DNA of 64,000 bases from Ardenticatenaceae bacterium. Lineage in GTDB: Bacteria > Chloroflexota > Anaerolineae > Promineifilales > Promineifilaceae. Shown here piece after piece: positions 1 through 9,481 of this stretch. Made by a program: the position numbers and the translations under genes. The notes beneath the pieces were generated by a model, which saw only the letters and a program-made list of their open reading frames with translations, was not told where the DNA came from and made no database searches. Position 1 is the stretch's first letter. Every line of letters begins with the position of its first letter. The stretch lies in NCBI GenBank assembly GCA_020634455.1, contig JACKBQ010000001.1, positions 3,286,001 through 3,350,000 of the forward strand, read 5' to 3'.

Positions 1-689
1 ATTTTGTTGGCGGTGCAGGTATCCACCAGATCATCGTTTTGCTTGGCGAACGGCGTGAGCAAAAAGCCGCCGCCGCCGCGTGGCCCCACGCCAAAGGCAA
101 TAAGCATGATGCTTTGCTCCACTTTTTCATCGTCGAAGTAGGCGGTGATTTTGGGCATTTGCGAATAGGTGGCGATGGTGCGCAGGGTGGCTGTGAGGTA
201 CATCAAAAAGCCGTGGACGCGGGTGATGTTTTCCGTGGTGATGACGACGATGGCGTCAAAGCCAATGCCAATGTTGTTGTCCACGATGCGAAAACGGCCG
301 TGATCATCCTCGATGCGGGCCAAATCGATCGTTTGGGGTTGACCTTTGAACAGTTGGTGAACGGCCGTTTCTACATCCGTCGGTATCTTCAAGCTCCAGG
401 CCAAATCGTTGCCCGAACCGATGGGGATGATGCCCAGTTTGGTCACCGCCTTGCCGCCGCGCATCAGCCCGTTGACCACGTCGCTGATCGTGCCATCGCC
501 GCCAGCAGCGACCACCAGGTCGTAGCCATCGTCGGCGGCTTGCCGGGCCAGCTCGATGGCGTGGCCGGGCCGTTCGGTTTGCACCAAATCCACGCCCCCG
601 TACTGCTGTGCCACCTGCTGAATCAGTTCTGCCTGCTTGGCACCTCGCCCCCTGTCTGCCCACGGATTGAGAATGACTTGTACGCGCAT
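1..689 (-). CDS. Diacylglycerol kinase / YegS-like lipid kinase, C-terminus cut by the window edge
   Basis: The minus strand is open from ATG at 689 to base 1 (229 residues visible; the family is about 300). Translation gives the DAGK catalytic-domain signature: an ILNP start at residues 6-9, GGDGT at 63-67 (nucleotide-binding loop), and PIGSGND at 89-95. Family members transfer the ATP gamma-phosphate to diacylglycerol, sphingoid or related membrane lipids at the inner face of the membrane. A GGAGAG ribosome site lies just upstream of the ATG. Which lipid is used cannot be told. The plus-strand ORF over the same bases is its shadow. Confidence 0.85.
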   Translation of the reverse strand, partial: MRVQVILNPWADRGRGAKQAELIQQVAQQYGGVDLVQTERPGHAIELARQAADDGYDLVVAAGGDGTISDVVNGLMRGGKAVTKLGIIPIGSGNDLAWSLKIPTDVETAVHQLFKGQPQTIDLARIEDDHGRFRIVDNNIGIGFDAIVVITTENITRVHGFLMYLTATLRTIATYSQMPKITAYFDDEKVEQSIMLIAFGVGPRGGGGFLLTPFAKQNDDLVDTCTANK

Positions 690-868
690 GTTGCTCTCCA
701 AATTTACTGAAATTGGTTTGATAGTGGAAGGGAATTATACGGTACGGCCGTTTTTGAACCAATGCCAACTGGTTGCTTCAGTAACATCGCAATATTTGCT
801 TTGTAAGCTTCCTGTGGGCGGTGAGTAATCCCCAATTTTAACCTCAATCCCTCATCGCAGTTCGTTTT

Positions 869-1948
869 ATGATTCGTCGTTTGTTGACTTTAAATGGCCT
901 GGCTTCTGTGGCTGTGGCTTTTCATCATGCGGCTGCCTATGGTTTTTTGGCGCTGTTCAACTGGGCCAATGCTTACCGCGATGTAGCCGTGCCCAATTAC
1001 GATATGATCGGCTCGCCTGCCTATTATTATTTGCTGGGCGTGCGTTTGCTCATTGGCAGCTATGCTATCCCTGCTTTCCTAATTGTTTCTGGGTTTTATG
1101 TGGCGTTTGCTGCGGATGGAAACGGCCGTATGGCCTGGAAAGCAATCTGGACGCGATCTAAAAAGTTTGTTGCCCCGTTCATCATCTGGACACTCTTCTT
1201 TTTTGCCATGCAGCGCGCCCTGCCTCGCAGCCTAAACGACGTTTTGCGTGCCTACTATTACATTCCGCTCATCATCCAGCTTTACTTGCTCTCGCCCTGG
1301 TTGGGGCCGCTGGCTAAAAAGCATTGGCGGCTCTTTTTGTTAGTTACCTTCCTCATCCAGTTTGCGTCCGAAGGAGCCAGCTACCTGCGACTGCTGGGCG
1401 TAAGCACCGCTTGGGTGAACCTGATTATCGCCTTCACGCCCACCTGGTTTTTCCCTTCGCGCCTTTTCTTTTTTGCCATTGGGTTGGTGGTGGGCTTCCA
1501 GCGCAAGCCGTTTGGCGATTGGCTCAAGAAGCAAAAATACATGCTGCTGGGGGCACTCATTTTGTTTGCTGCGCTCAGTTTTGTGGAATATTTGTGGGTG
1601 GACAACCACATTGGCGAGCGGTGGCTTGGCCCCAGCTTTATTGGGATTTTTCGCACCGCCTACGCGATTTTATTCTGTTTTGTGGTGCTGGCCTTTGACA
1701 AAGTGAAGCTACCGTTTGAGAAAAAGCTGGGGGAGTTTGGCACGATTTCACTGGGGATTTATTTGGTGAATACACCGGCCATTTACCTCACCTCATCATT
1801 GATCTACAAGCAAGCGCCTGCTGTGTTGGGGCGGCAAATTTTGTACCAACCAATTTTGACGGCGGCGGGGCTGTTTGTGCCATTTTTGTTGATCAAATTG
1901 TTCAACACGCCCCGGTTAAAACGGTATTCGTCGCTGCTGTTTGGGTAG
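869..1948 (+). CDS. Integral-membrane acyltransferase (acyltransferase family 3)
   Basis: 359 residues, almost entirely hydrophobic with about ten membrane spans. The first span carries the FHH motif (H19/H20) and a later span FLIVSGFY, both typical of the acyltransferase-3 family (OafA/NodX/OpgC/WecH type), which moves acyl groups onto surface polysaccharides or other exported molecules. The region around 1240-1300 is the expected loop rich in aromatic residues. It stands alone; the next gene is 309 bp away. The acceptor is unknown. The family call rests on membrane topology plus the His motif. Confidence 0.72.
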   Translation: MIRRLLTLNGLASVAVAFHHAAAYGFLALFNWANAYRDVAVPNYDMIGSPAYYYLLGVRLLIGSYAIPAFLIVSGFYVAFAADGNGRMAWKAIWTRSKKFVAPFIIWTLFFFAMQRALPRSLNDVLRAYYYIPLIIQLYLLSPWLGPLAKKHWRLFLLVTFLIQFASEGASYLRLLGVSTAWVNLIIAFTPTWFFPSRLFFFAIGLVVGFQRKPFGDWLKKQKYMLLGALILFAALSFVEYLWVDNHIGERWLGPSFIGIFRTAYAILFCFVVLAFDKVKLPFEKKLGEFGTISLGIYLVNTPAIYLTSSLIYKQAPAVLGRQILYQPILTAAGLFVPFLLIKLFNTPRLKRYSSLLFG

Positions 1949-2257
1949 GTGGCCGTCCGCAAATAAGTTTTTGGAATTGTGCGGACGGCTTGGAGTAAGC
2001 GGCCTTCCAAAAAGGGAAGTTATTGTTGGCCGCTTACTAGGCCCGTTACACCTCAAAAATAGCCCAAATCTGTCCAGTACGGCCGTTATAGTACCAAGGC
2101 ACTACCAGCCTCCTCGTTGCTTTACACCCTCAAACAAACGTGCTATACTCCGACCCGTAACTTTATGTTACGTCAAGTTAATTTTGGCTAAAACAGTTCC
2201 ACTTTTTCTGTATGTTGCAGCCAAAAAATTTATTGGAAGCACCACGGCCGTATTGCC
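1949..2257. other. Gene-free spacer with two inverted repeats and likely promoter region
   Basis: Just after the acyltransferase stop, GCCGTCCGCA and TGCGGACGGC form a 10-bp perfect stem with an 18-nt loop (about 1952-1990); there is no T-run, so it is not a classic terminator. A second hairpin follows at 1995-2037. Two ACGGCCGT copies (2079, 2244) flank A/T-rich DNA that probably holds the promoter of the 2258-10543 operon. No coding potential was recognised. Confidence 0.6.
1995..2037 (+). repeat. Dispersed 38-bp repeat, copy 1, with hairpin arms
   Basis: Bases 2000-2037 recur at 43595-43632 with a single mismatch (GGGAAG here, GAGAAG there). In this copy GTAAGCGGCC (1995-2004) pairs with GGCCGCTTAC (2028-2037), 10 bp perfect; only the right arm is complete in the other copy. 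It is likely a small REP/MITE-like dispersed element. Confidence 0.75.
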
Positions 2258-2524
2258 ATGACACATTCACCCAACACTGACCCACGAGTAGACCAGTTTG
2301 CCAACGCCCTCAGGCGGCGTGGGCTGCATTCTGTTGCCCTGGCTTTGCTGGAAGTGGGACGGCCGCTTTCCTTTATTGGTGGGCAGCTGATGTGGCTGGC
2401 CCAACCGGCGCTAAGCTTGCTGTGGCCCCAGGCGCAGGTGCGGCAAATAGCTCAACTGTTGGAAGACCCCACGGCCGTTCGTAACCTGATGACCGCATTG
2501 ACCACCGACGAGGCCGCGTTATGA
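2258..2524 (+). CDS. Small protein of unknown function, first gene of the 2.2-10.5 kb operon
   Basis: 88 residues with one hydrophobic stretch in the middle (around residues 36-58) and a polar N-terminus containing ALRRRG. No family is recognised. Its stop overlaps the next ATG by four bases (ATGA), indicating translational coupling to the following membrane-protein gene. The start is the ATG right after an ACGGCCGT copy (2244). It is probably a small accessory subunit of whatever membrane assembly the operon builds; that role is inference from position only. Confidence 0.6.
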   Translation: MTHSPNTDPRVDQFANALRRRGLHSVALALLEVGRPLSFIGGQLMWLAQPALSLLWPQAQVRQIAQLLEDPTAVRNLMTALTTDEAAL

Positions 2525-3261
2525 CCCCGATTATTGTGCTGGCTGTCCTTCTTGTGTTGACGCTGCTGCTCTTTTTGCTGACGCGCAGCGTGCGAGCAGG
2601 GCGTACGGCCGTTTTGCGTCCGCTGACCAGTTTCCAGGGGTTGGCCGGGCAGATTGGTCGCGCCATTGAGTCTGGTCGGCAGCTTCACATCACCTTGGGA
2701 CAGGGCAGTTTGGTGGGCCGGGCCAATCCAACGAGCGTAAGTGCAACGGCCGTTCTGGACAATCTGGCCAAGGATGGCTGCGCCAACGGCACGCCGCCGC
2801 TGGTGACTGTGGGCGAAGGCACGCTGCTGCCGCTGGCTCAGGGTAGCTTGCAAAATGCGCTGGCTCAAGCTGGTCGCTCAGGCGATTTTGACCTGGGTCT
2901 CACGCAATTTGTGGCGCACGACACCGATCCATTTGCGTACAGCGCTGGTGTGGCTACCTCGTTGCAAGGGAAGCATGTAGCCAGCAATATTATGGTAGGG
3001 CGCTTTGGCCCAGAGCTGGCCATCATGGCCGAAGCAGCCAATCGGCAAAACATTGAGCAGGTCATTGGCACGGATGATCCTACGGCGTTGGCTGTGGCCG
3101 TTACGGTAACCGACGATGTGCTGATTGGCGAAGAGCTTTTTGCTACTGGCGCATATTTGGAAGGCAACGCCAGCCAGGTTGCCAGCTTGCAGTTACAAGA
3201 CATTTTGCGCTGGGTGGTGGTCTTTTTTATTTTAGGAACGGCCGTTTACCAGCTAATCTGA
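2521..3261 (+). CDS. Membrane protein, DUF6754-like
   Basis: 246 residues: an N-terminal membrane span (about 4-20), a soluble middle of about 190 residues rich in small residues, and a C-terminal span (about 228-245). The middle contains LGQGSLVGRANP and GEELFATGAY stretches that I associate, from memory only, with the DUF6754 family common in Chloroflexota. Biochemical function is unknown. The start overlaps the previous gene by 4 bp; a 74-bp gap follows before the next membrane protein. Three ACGGCCGT copies mark it (2605, 2746, 3238). Confidence 0.65.
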   Translation: MTPIIVLAVLLVLTLLLFLLTRSVRAGRTAVLRPLTSFQGLAGQIGRAIESGRQLHITLGQGSLVGRANPTSVSATAVLDNLAKDGCANGTPPLVTVGEGTLLPLAQGSLQNALAQAGRSGDFDLGLTQFVAHDTDPFAYSAGVATSLQGKHVASNIMVGRFGPELAIMAEAANRQNIEQVIGTDDPTALAVAVTVTDDVLIGEELFATGAYLEGNASQVASLQLQDILRWVVVFFILGTAVYQLI

Positions 3262-3335
3262 AAAAATTGGACTATTTTTGCTACCTCAACTTGTTTTAAG
3301 CAGAATGGTTCAGGCTTGAAATTTTGTAAAAGCAG

Positions 3336-3959
3336 ATGAAGCTAAAGCAAAGCATCACCATTTTCATTGCGGTCTTTTTTGGGTTGATCACGTTGGTGGC
3401 CCTGCTGTTCAACGTGAGTGGCGTCAGCACGGTTGTTTTGGGCTGGGCTTCTTTTTTGGCAGCTATCGCGCTGACCCTGGGGGTGGTAAACCTGGCGGCT
3501 GTGCATTTGAACCGCTTGTTTAAGGAGCGCAACCTGTACAGTGGCGTGCTGGTGTTGGGTATGGTGGCTGTGTTTGCGGCCGCTATTCTGGATCTCTTGG
3601 GGGGCAGCGATCATGTTTCGCTGCTGTTTAATTGGGTGCAGGCTCCGCTAGAGGCGGCTTTAGCCTCGCTGCTGGCGATCTTCCTACTATTGGCTGGGGT
3701 GCAACTGCTTAAGCGGCAGCGCACCCGCTGGGCTTTTTTGTTTGGCCTGACGGCGACTGTGATGCTGTTGGGGCAGGCGTTGTTAGCCAGTCGTTTGTTA
3801 CCTACTGCGCTGCGCCAGCCGGTGGCCCAAATTTATGAGTTTGTGCAAACAATTGTGGTTACATCCGGGATGCGCGGGTTACTCATTGGGGTGGCGCTGG
3901 GTACGCTGCTTTTGAGCTTGCGTCTGTTGCTGGGTGTGGAACGGCCGTATAACAAATAA
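3336..3959 (+). CDS. Polytopic membrane protein of unknown function
   Basis: 207 residues with about five to six hydrophobic spans and short basic loops (HLNRLFKERN, LKRQRTR). No known family recognised. It ends at a TAATG junction, so its stop shares one base with the ATG of the zinc-ribbon scaffold gene, showing tight coupling. It probably forms part of the same membrane complex as the 2521 and 7087 products (inferred from the operon). Confidence 0.65.
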   Translation: MKLKQSITIFIAVFFGLITLVALLFNVSGVSTVVLGWASFLAAIALTLGVVNLAAVHLNRLFKERNLYSGVLVLGMVAVFAAAILDLLGGSDHVSLLFNWVQAPLEAALASLLAIFLLLAGVQLLKRQRTRWAFLFGLTATVMLLGQALLASRLLPTALRQPVAQIYEFVQTIVVTSGMRGLLIGVALGTLLLSLRLLLGVERPYNK

Positions 3960-6900
3960 TGAGCAAAGAAATTACGTGTAAAGAATGTGGGTTTACAAAC
4001 CCATACAGCAGTAAATTTTGCAACAATTGTGGGGCAAAATTACCGCTGAGTACGCATATTATTTGCCCTAGCTGCGAAACACCCAACACGCGGGACCGTG
4101 TTTTTTGCGATACCTGTGGCACGCGCCTGATGCCTGAAACTACCAAAATAAAACCGGAAGAACCTAAATCCAGCCAACCCTCCCCTAGCTCGCCATTTTC
4201 ATTGCCCACCCGCCGCCCTGGTGATACGGGTGAACTAAATCCCAATGCCGTGCCAGATTGGTTGCGTACTGGCGATATTGCTTCCAACAAAGAAGAAATT
4301 GAGGCATCGAGCAAAAAAGATGCCAGCGACTTGCCAGATTGGTTGATGAATGACAATGATTCGGAACCAATCATTAACGCTCCAACCACCATTTCTACCG
4401 AATTTTATCGGGATTTGGTGGACAAGGCGGAAGATTTGCCCCAGCCAGATGATCTGTTTGCCGATGAAGAAGATGCCAATTTGCCGGACTGGCTGTCTGA
4501 TGCGGCAGATTCTGCCGATGCGCCCAATTTGCGTGCTGGCCTGACAGATTGGTTGAGCGATTTGCAGGATGACCGGGATGAGGTGGATACGGCCGTTCCC
4601 CACGAAAAAGACCCAGAAGACGTGAGCAGTGGTCTGACCGATTGGCTGCAAGAGCTGGACGACCTGAATAACCTGCCTGCCGCCGACGAAGCGCCAGGTT
4701 TCACCCCGCTGGCAGCGGCTGAGGAACCAGAGGCAACTGATGAATCCGATTGGTTGCATGAACTTGGCCCCGCCCAAACCGATCTCTTCCCAAGTAGTGA
4801 TGAACTGGCGGAGTCAAAAGGCGAGGATGATTTGCCCGGCTGGATGGATGAACTAGGCCCGCTGCAAACCAACTTGCTGGACCCCAGCCAGATAGCCCAG
4901 CTTACTGGCCCGCTTGGCGGCATGTCTGAAGAAGATTTGGTAGACGATGAAGCTGCCGGGGCCGATGTGAGCTTTACCAACTTATTTAAAACGTCTAGCG
5001 GCGCAACCGAAGCTTTGCCTTCGTGGCTGGATGCGGCGACGGAGGAAGGCGAATCCTTCCTGGCCGATCTGCCAGATGAGCCCGCCGCCGATCTGGCGGA
5101 TGAGGTTATCGAAGAGCCTGACAGCGATTGGTTTACTGTAGACCAGATCGTCGCTGAGACCGATTTGGATTGGCTTGAAGAAACTGGCAGCCTGGAGCAG
5201 ATGATGGAAGCTGAGGCTCCAGAAATGCTAGAGGTGGACGACGAAGACACTTTCGCCTTCGATGATTCTGCGCTGCCAGAACCGTTGCTGCCGGAATCAG
5301 ATGAGGAAGCGGACGCTGATTCAGATGACGACGATGATTTTGATTGGCTGGCCGATATGGAAGCGATTCAGACCGGGGAATTGGTTATTGATCCAGAACC
5401 GGAACCTGAGTTAGAAGCAGAGTCGGAGCCAGTGGAAACGGCCGTTCCCATTGAACCCCAGCCCACTGCCCAAGAGCCTGAAGGAGAGGGGGATACCTGG
5501 AGCAGCGACTCCCTTCTTGCCGAAACAACTGACGGTGAAGATTTGCCGGCCTGGTTAGAGCAGCTAGATGACGCCACAAAACCCGACGACGCAGCGCCGC
5601 CAACACTCGGCAACGAAGAAATGCCCGCCTGGATTGCCAGTATGCGCCCCGGCGAGGGTATCATCGGCAGCGAACTGCCCGGCGTTTTCTCTGAAATGGA
5701 TTTGCGCGACACGCTTGAGGGCATTCCCGAAGAGCTGGCTGGCGCTGAACTGCCAGACTGGCTCCAAGATACGCCGTTAGATGCAGCGCCTTCTGTTACC
5801 GCACCTTCGCAAACGGGCCAGGAGGCATCCTTAGAAATCCCTGATTGGCTCCAGCCTGGTTTGGATGAAGAAAGTGACAAATCTTCTGCCACTGTCATTA
5901 GCGAACCTGTGGAAAAGAGCAGCAGCCGCAATGAGTGGCGCTCTTTGCTGGATGAACTGCCGCCGCTTACCCCGCTGGCGGAATCGCTGCCCAGGGCGGA
6001 AATTCCTGAATGGGTACAGCAGTTAAAACCGTCAGAACTAAGTGGCCAGCCCCCACGGGAGGCCGAAGGGTCAGAAGCAATTGCCGGACCATTGAAGGGA
6101 ATGCAGGGCATTGTCGCCATTGAACCAATGATTGCCCGGCCACGAGTGGCTACGCTGCCGACTCCCTACGTTACGACACCGGAACAGCAGCAGCAGGTGG
6201 CGTTGTTGCAGCAGCTTACACACGAAACGCCTGATACGGTTGCTACGCTCTCAACGAAACCTGCCTACGATACGGCCGTTTGGCTGCGGTTTATATTATC
6301 GGTGCTCTTGTTGGTGGCATTGCTGGCTGGTTTGCTTGGGCCTAACCTTGTGGCAACCCCAGCTACCCCTCCAGAGAATGTGCTATCTGTGAATTCGGCC
6401 GTGACAACTGCCGCAGGTCAGCCTGTTTTGTTGGCCGTGGAGTACACGCCGGCAATGGCTGGAGAGCTGTCGCCCCAAGCGTCGCTGCTGCTAACACAAT
6501 TTGCCGCCAACGGTAGCCCGGTGCTGGTTGTAAGCCAATATGCGGCAGGGACGGCCGTTGCCAAGACCCTGGCAGCCGAAAGTAACGTACAATTTATTGG
6601 TTACCTGCCCGGCGAAAGCATTGGCCTGCGGCAGATGGGTGATTGTTTGGGTGGGCGGAATGCGTGTACACAGTTGAACGGCCGTCAGCTAAACCCGGAA
6701 ATACAAACCGCACTTAGCCAGGTGCGGCTGGTCGTTGTGCTAACAGGCGACCGCGATCATTTTGTGAACTGGGTGGAACAAGTGGGCGCTGTAACGCCTG
6801 AATTGCCCATGGTGGCTGGCGTTACCCAGGCGCTCGCTCCACTGGCCAAAAGCTACACCACTGCTGGCCAACTGGATAGTGTGTTAGGCGGCACACCAGA

Positions 6901-7090
6901 TACGGCCGTTTACGAACAGTTGGTGAATATGCCAGCTGGCGCTGCCCAAACCCAGCTTAACGCCCAAATTTACGGGCAGTTGGTTGCTGGCGTGTTGTTG
7001 CTCATCGGCCTTCTAGCTTTTGGCACGACCGGTTTTATGCATAATCGCCGTCAGAAAAAGCAACAAGATATTTCGGTAAAACAACCATGA
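3959..7090 (+). CDS. Large double zinc-ribbon protein with about 16 W-centred linear repeats and C-terminal membrane segments
   Basis: 1043 residues. The N-terminus has four CxxC knuckles (C7/C10, C21/C24, C36/C39, C50/C53), i.e. two zinc ribbons. Residues about 95-700 are acidic, probably disordered, and repeat a short motif of type (L/V/I)P-D/E/x-W-L (PDWL, TDWL, PSWL, PAWL, PEWV) about sixteen times at irregular spacing. A membrane span near 773-795 is followed by an extracytoplasmic domain of about 200 residues and a last span near 1005-1025 with a basic tail. This reads as a membrane-anchored scaffold that presents many identical binding sites. It sits centrally in the operon with 1-bp and 4-bp overlaps to its neighbours. 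Function is not known. Confidence 0.75.
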   Translation: MSKEITCKECGFTNPYSSKFCNNCGAKLPLSTHIICPSCETPNTRDRVFCDTCGTRLMPETTKIKPEEPKSSQPSPSSPFSLPTRRPGDTGELNPNAVPDWLRTGDIASNKEEIEASSKKDASDLPDWLMNDNDSEPIINAPTTISTEFYRDLVDKAEDLPQPDDLFADEEDANLPDWLSDAADSADAPNLRAGLTDWLSDLQDDRDEVDTAVPHEKDPEDVSSGLTDWLQELDDLNNLPAADEAPGFTPLAAAEEPEATDESDWLHELGPAQTDLFPSSDELAESKGEDDLPGWMDELGPLQTNLLDPSQIAQLTGPLGGMSEEDLVDDEAAGADVSFTNLFKTSSGATEALPSWLDAATEEGESFLADLPDEPAADLADEVIEEPDSDWFTVDQIVAETDLDWLEETGSLEQMMEAEAPEMLEVDDEDTFAFDDSALPEPLLPESDEEADADSDDDDDFDWLADMEAIQTGELVIDPEPEPELEAESEPVETAVPIEPQPTAQEPEGEGDTWSSDSLLAETTDGEDLPAWLEQLDDATKPDDAAPPTLGNEEMPAWIASMRPGEGIIGSELPGVFSEMDLRDTLEGIPEELAGAELPDWLQDTPLDAAPSVTAPSQTGQEASLEIPDWLQPGLDEESDKSSATVISEPVEKSSSRNEWRSLLDELPPLTPLAESLPRAEIPEWVQQLKPSELSGQPPREAEGSEAIAGPLKGMQGIVAIEPMIARPRVATLPTPYVTTPEQQQQVALLQQLTHETPDTVATLSTKPAYDTAVWLRFILSVLLLVALLAGLLGPNLVATPATPPENVLSVNSAVTTAAGQPVLLAVEYTPAMAGELSPQASLLLTQFAANGSPVLVVSQYAAGTAVAKTLAAESNVQFIGYLPGESIGLRQMGDCLGGRNACTQLNGRQLNPEIQTALSQVRLVVVLTGDRDHFVNWVEQVGAVTPELPMVAGVTQALAPLAKSYTTAGQLDSVLGGTPDTAVYEQLVNMPAGAAQTQLNAQIYGQLVAGVLLLIGLLAFGTTGFMHNRRQKKQQDISVKQP

Positions 7091-7719
7091 TTGAACTTGC
7101 TGGGCTACTCATCGGCTTGCTGCTGACACTCTTCATCTACAGCTATCTTATTGGCGATAATCCGCTTTACCGGATTTCGGTCCATTTGCTTGTTGGTGTG
7201 AGTGCTGCCTATGCCGTTGTCGTGGTGGTGCAGCAGATCATAACGCCCCTTTGGCAGCAAATTCAGGCTGACCCGACCAGCCCGGATTCGCTCATTTGGC
7301 TGGTGCCTGTATTGTTCATGCTGATGTTGCTGGCGCGTCGCTTGCCCAGCGTGAGCTGGTTGGGCAACACCACGTTGGCTTTGTTGGTGGGTGTGGGGGC
7401 CGCCGTGGCGCTTTTAGGCAGCCTCACGGGGACGCTTTGGCCGCAAATTGTGAATGTGCAGCCCGCAACACCCTTGCAGGGCATTGTGATTGCGATTCTA
7501 ACGGTTTGCACCTTGCTGGCCTTCCAATTTACTGCGCTGCGGCCGCGCAGCGGTGGCGTGTGGCAGCCTGCTATGTGGCAACGTGGTGTTACGGCCGTTG
7601 GCCGAATTGTGCTCACCATCACCTTTGGGGCATTGTTTGCTACGCTGCTTAGCACCGGGCTTATTTTACTGGCAGAGCGTCTCAATTATTTTATTACGGA
7701 ACTGGTTCAAAGATTTTGA
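7087..7719 (+). CDS. Polytopic membrane protein of unknown function
   Basis: 210 residues with about six membrane spans; the N-terminus is hydrophobic from residue 4 and the C-terminus ends in a short amphipathic stretch. It overlaps the scaffold gene upstream by ATGA and the MutL-like ATPase gene downstream by one base. Its consistent overlap with both suggests a membrane partner of that ATPase. No family recognised. Confidence 0.65.
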   Translation: MIELAGLLIGLLLTLFIYSYLIGDNPLYRISVHLLVGVSAAYAVVVVVQQIITPLWQQIQADPTSPDSLIWLVPVLFMLMLLARRLPSVSWLGNTTLALLVGVGAAVALLGSLTGTLWPQIVNVQPATPLQGIVIAILTVCTLLAFQFTALRPRSGGVWQPAMWQRGVTAVGRIVLTITFGALFATLLSTGLILLAERLNYFITELVQRF

Positions 7720-9479
7720 TGATGACTGAAGCGGAAACGGTAGAAACCGTAGAAACGTTCGAATCATTTTTGGTGGCTGACTGCGGCAGCACCCACACTA
7801 CGGTGGTGTTGTTTGACGTGGTGGCTGGTGTGTATCGTTTGATTGCCCGAACGGCCGTACCCACCACAGCCAATGCCCCCTGGTTCAATGTTGCTCAAGG
7901 TGTCCAGCAAGCCATCAGCCGCATCTCAGAAATTACCGGCCGTAAGCTGCTAAACGAGCAAGGTCGTCTGGTTCGCCCTGTGCGCACCGATGGCAGCGGC
8001 GTAGACCATTTTGCGGCCGTCGCCAGCGCCGCCCAGCCTTTGGACGTGCTGTTGGTGGGGTTGTTCGATGAAGTGAGCATTGCTTCGGCACGCCGGGCGC
8101 TGCGTTCTGTTTATCATCACGAAAAAGACCACATCACGTTGTCTGATCAACGGCCGCCCCATGAGCAGGTTGGCGCAGTGGTACAGGCTCAGCCCGACCT
8201 CGTTTTTATCACCGGTGGCACTGACGGGGGTGCAGAAGATCGGCTGCTGCAAGTGATTGAATCGGTTGGATTGGGCATGAGCGTCATTAGCAATAGCCAC
8301 GAACCGCAGGTGATTTTTGCCGGGAATATCCGGCTGCGTGAGCGGGTGCAAAACATGCTGAGTGAATATGCCAACGTGCAAATGGCCAATAATCTGCGCC
8401 CCACCTTGGAAACTGAACAACTGGATGATGCCATTCGCCTGGTTACAGATTTGTACGAAGAGTTGAAGATTAATGCATTGCCGGGGGTGCAGGAGCTGCG
8501 CGATTGGAGCAGTTACCCCATTTTGCCAACGGCGCGCGCTTTTGGCAGTGTGTGTCACTATCTGGCTGCATTGCAAAAACAGCCGGTTTTTGGGGTTGAT
8601 TTGGGGAGCAATAGTGTTTCGTTGATTATGGCGACCCCTGATCAGGCTCGTGTGTCAATTCATTCAGAACTGGGTACAGGTTTTCCGGTGGTGAATCTGC
8701 TGGATAATGTCTCGGTGGATGAGGTGCGGCAGTGGGTGCCTGTTGAGATTTCTGCTGCGGAAACGGCCGATTATATTTTCAATAAATCATTGCACCCCTT
8801 TGCTGTAGCAACTGATGAGAAGACGTTGCAGTTGGAGCAGGCTGTGGCTCGCACGCTCATCCGGTGTGCCACCGAGGTGGCGGCCAGGGATGCAAGCTGG
8901 GCGGTTGTGGATGGGCAGCCTGCACTGCCGCCTTTTGGTTTGCTGTTGGCACGGGGCAGTACCTTGGCCAATGCGCCACGCCCTGGACAAATTGTTTTGA
9001 TGTTGTTGGATGCGTTGCAACCGACTGGTATCTTTTCCATTGCTCTGGACAGGTACGGTGTGCTGCCTGCGTTGGGGGCCTTGGCGGCTCATCAGCCGCT
9101 GGCGGTTATCCAAACGCTGGAAGCGGGCGTATTGTCTGACCTGGGCTGGGTGATTGCGCCCACTGGCAAGGGGCAACTGGGCCGCAAGGCGCTGGATGTG
9201 ACGATTGAGTCTGACCAGATTAGTTTTGAAGGGGAGATTGAGTTTGGCAAGATTGAAATTTTCCCTATAGCGCCTGGTAAAAGCGCTAAAGTGGCGGTGA
9301 AGCCAACCAGTCGGTTTGATATTGGGTTTGGTATGGGCCAAGGGAAAACGATGACGTTGACAGGTGGTTTGGTAGGTGGCCTGGTGATTGATGCGCGAGG
9401 ACGGCCGTTTACCTTGCCGCGTGATGTAGCCGATAGGCGCAGCCTGATGCGCAAGTGGCTGTGGGATATGGGGGGCTAG
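7719..9479 (+). CDS. MutL/GlmL-type ASKHA-fold ATPase
   Basis: 586 residues from ATG 7719 (a TTG at 7716 and ATG at 7722 are also in frame). An N-terminal phosphate-binding motif ADCGSTHTT and a second ASKHA lobe beginning FGVDLGSNS match the MutL family (PF13941), originally GlmL, encoded beside glutamate mutase in clostridia. No mutase subunit or B12 gene is nearby, so the protein probably acts as an ATPase, chaperone or reactivase for another complex; in this operon the partners are membrane and zinc-ribbon proteins. Family membership is well supported; the role is open. Confidence 0.8.
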   Translation: MMTEAETVETVETFESFLVADCGSTHTTVVLFDVVAGVYRLIARTAVPTTANAPWFNVAQGVQQAISRISEITGRKLLNEQGRLVRPVRTDGSGVDHFAAVASAAQPLDVLLVGLFDEVSIASARRALRSVYHHEKDHITLSDQRPPHEQVGAVVQAQPDLVFITGGTDGGAEDRLLQVIESVGLGMSVISNSHEPQVIFAGNIRLRERVQNMLSEYANVQMANNLRPTLETEQLDDAIRLVTDLYEELKINALPGVQELRDWSSYPILPTARAFGSVCHYLAALQKQPVFGVDLGSNSVSLIMATPDQARVSIHSELGTGFPVVNLLDNVSVDEVRQWVPVEISAAETADYIFNKSLHPFAVATDEKTLQLEQAVARTLIRCATEVAARDASWAVVDGQPALPPFGLLLARGSTLANAPRPGQIVLMLLDALQPTGIFSIALDRYGVLPALGALAAHQPLAVIQTLEAGVLSDLGWVIAPTGKGQLGRKALDVTIESDQISFEGEIEFGKIEIFPIAPGKSAKVAVKPTSRFDIGFGMGQGKTMTLTGGLVGGLVIDARGRPFTLPRDVADRRSLMRKWLWDMGG

Positions 9480-9481
9480 GT

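Noticed and set aside
39..710. 223-codon plus-strand ORF at the window start
   Set aside because: Antisense shadow of the diacylglycerol kinase-like gene, which shows GGDGT and GSGND motifs on the minus strand.
4405..6120. Long Ser-rich minus-strand ORFs under the zinc-ribbon gene
   Set aside because: Serine runs are the complement of Asp/Glu-rich codons in the real gene.
7719..9479. DNA mismatch-repair MutL
   Set aside because: The ASKHA phosphate-binding motifs fit GlmL-type MutL; GHKL ATPase motifs of mismatch-repair MutL are absent.
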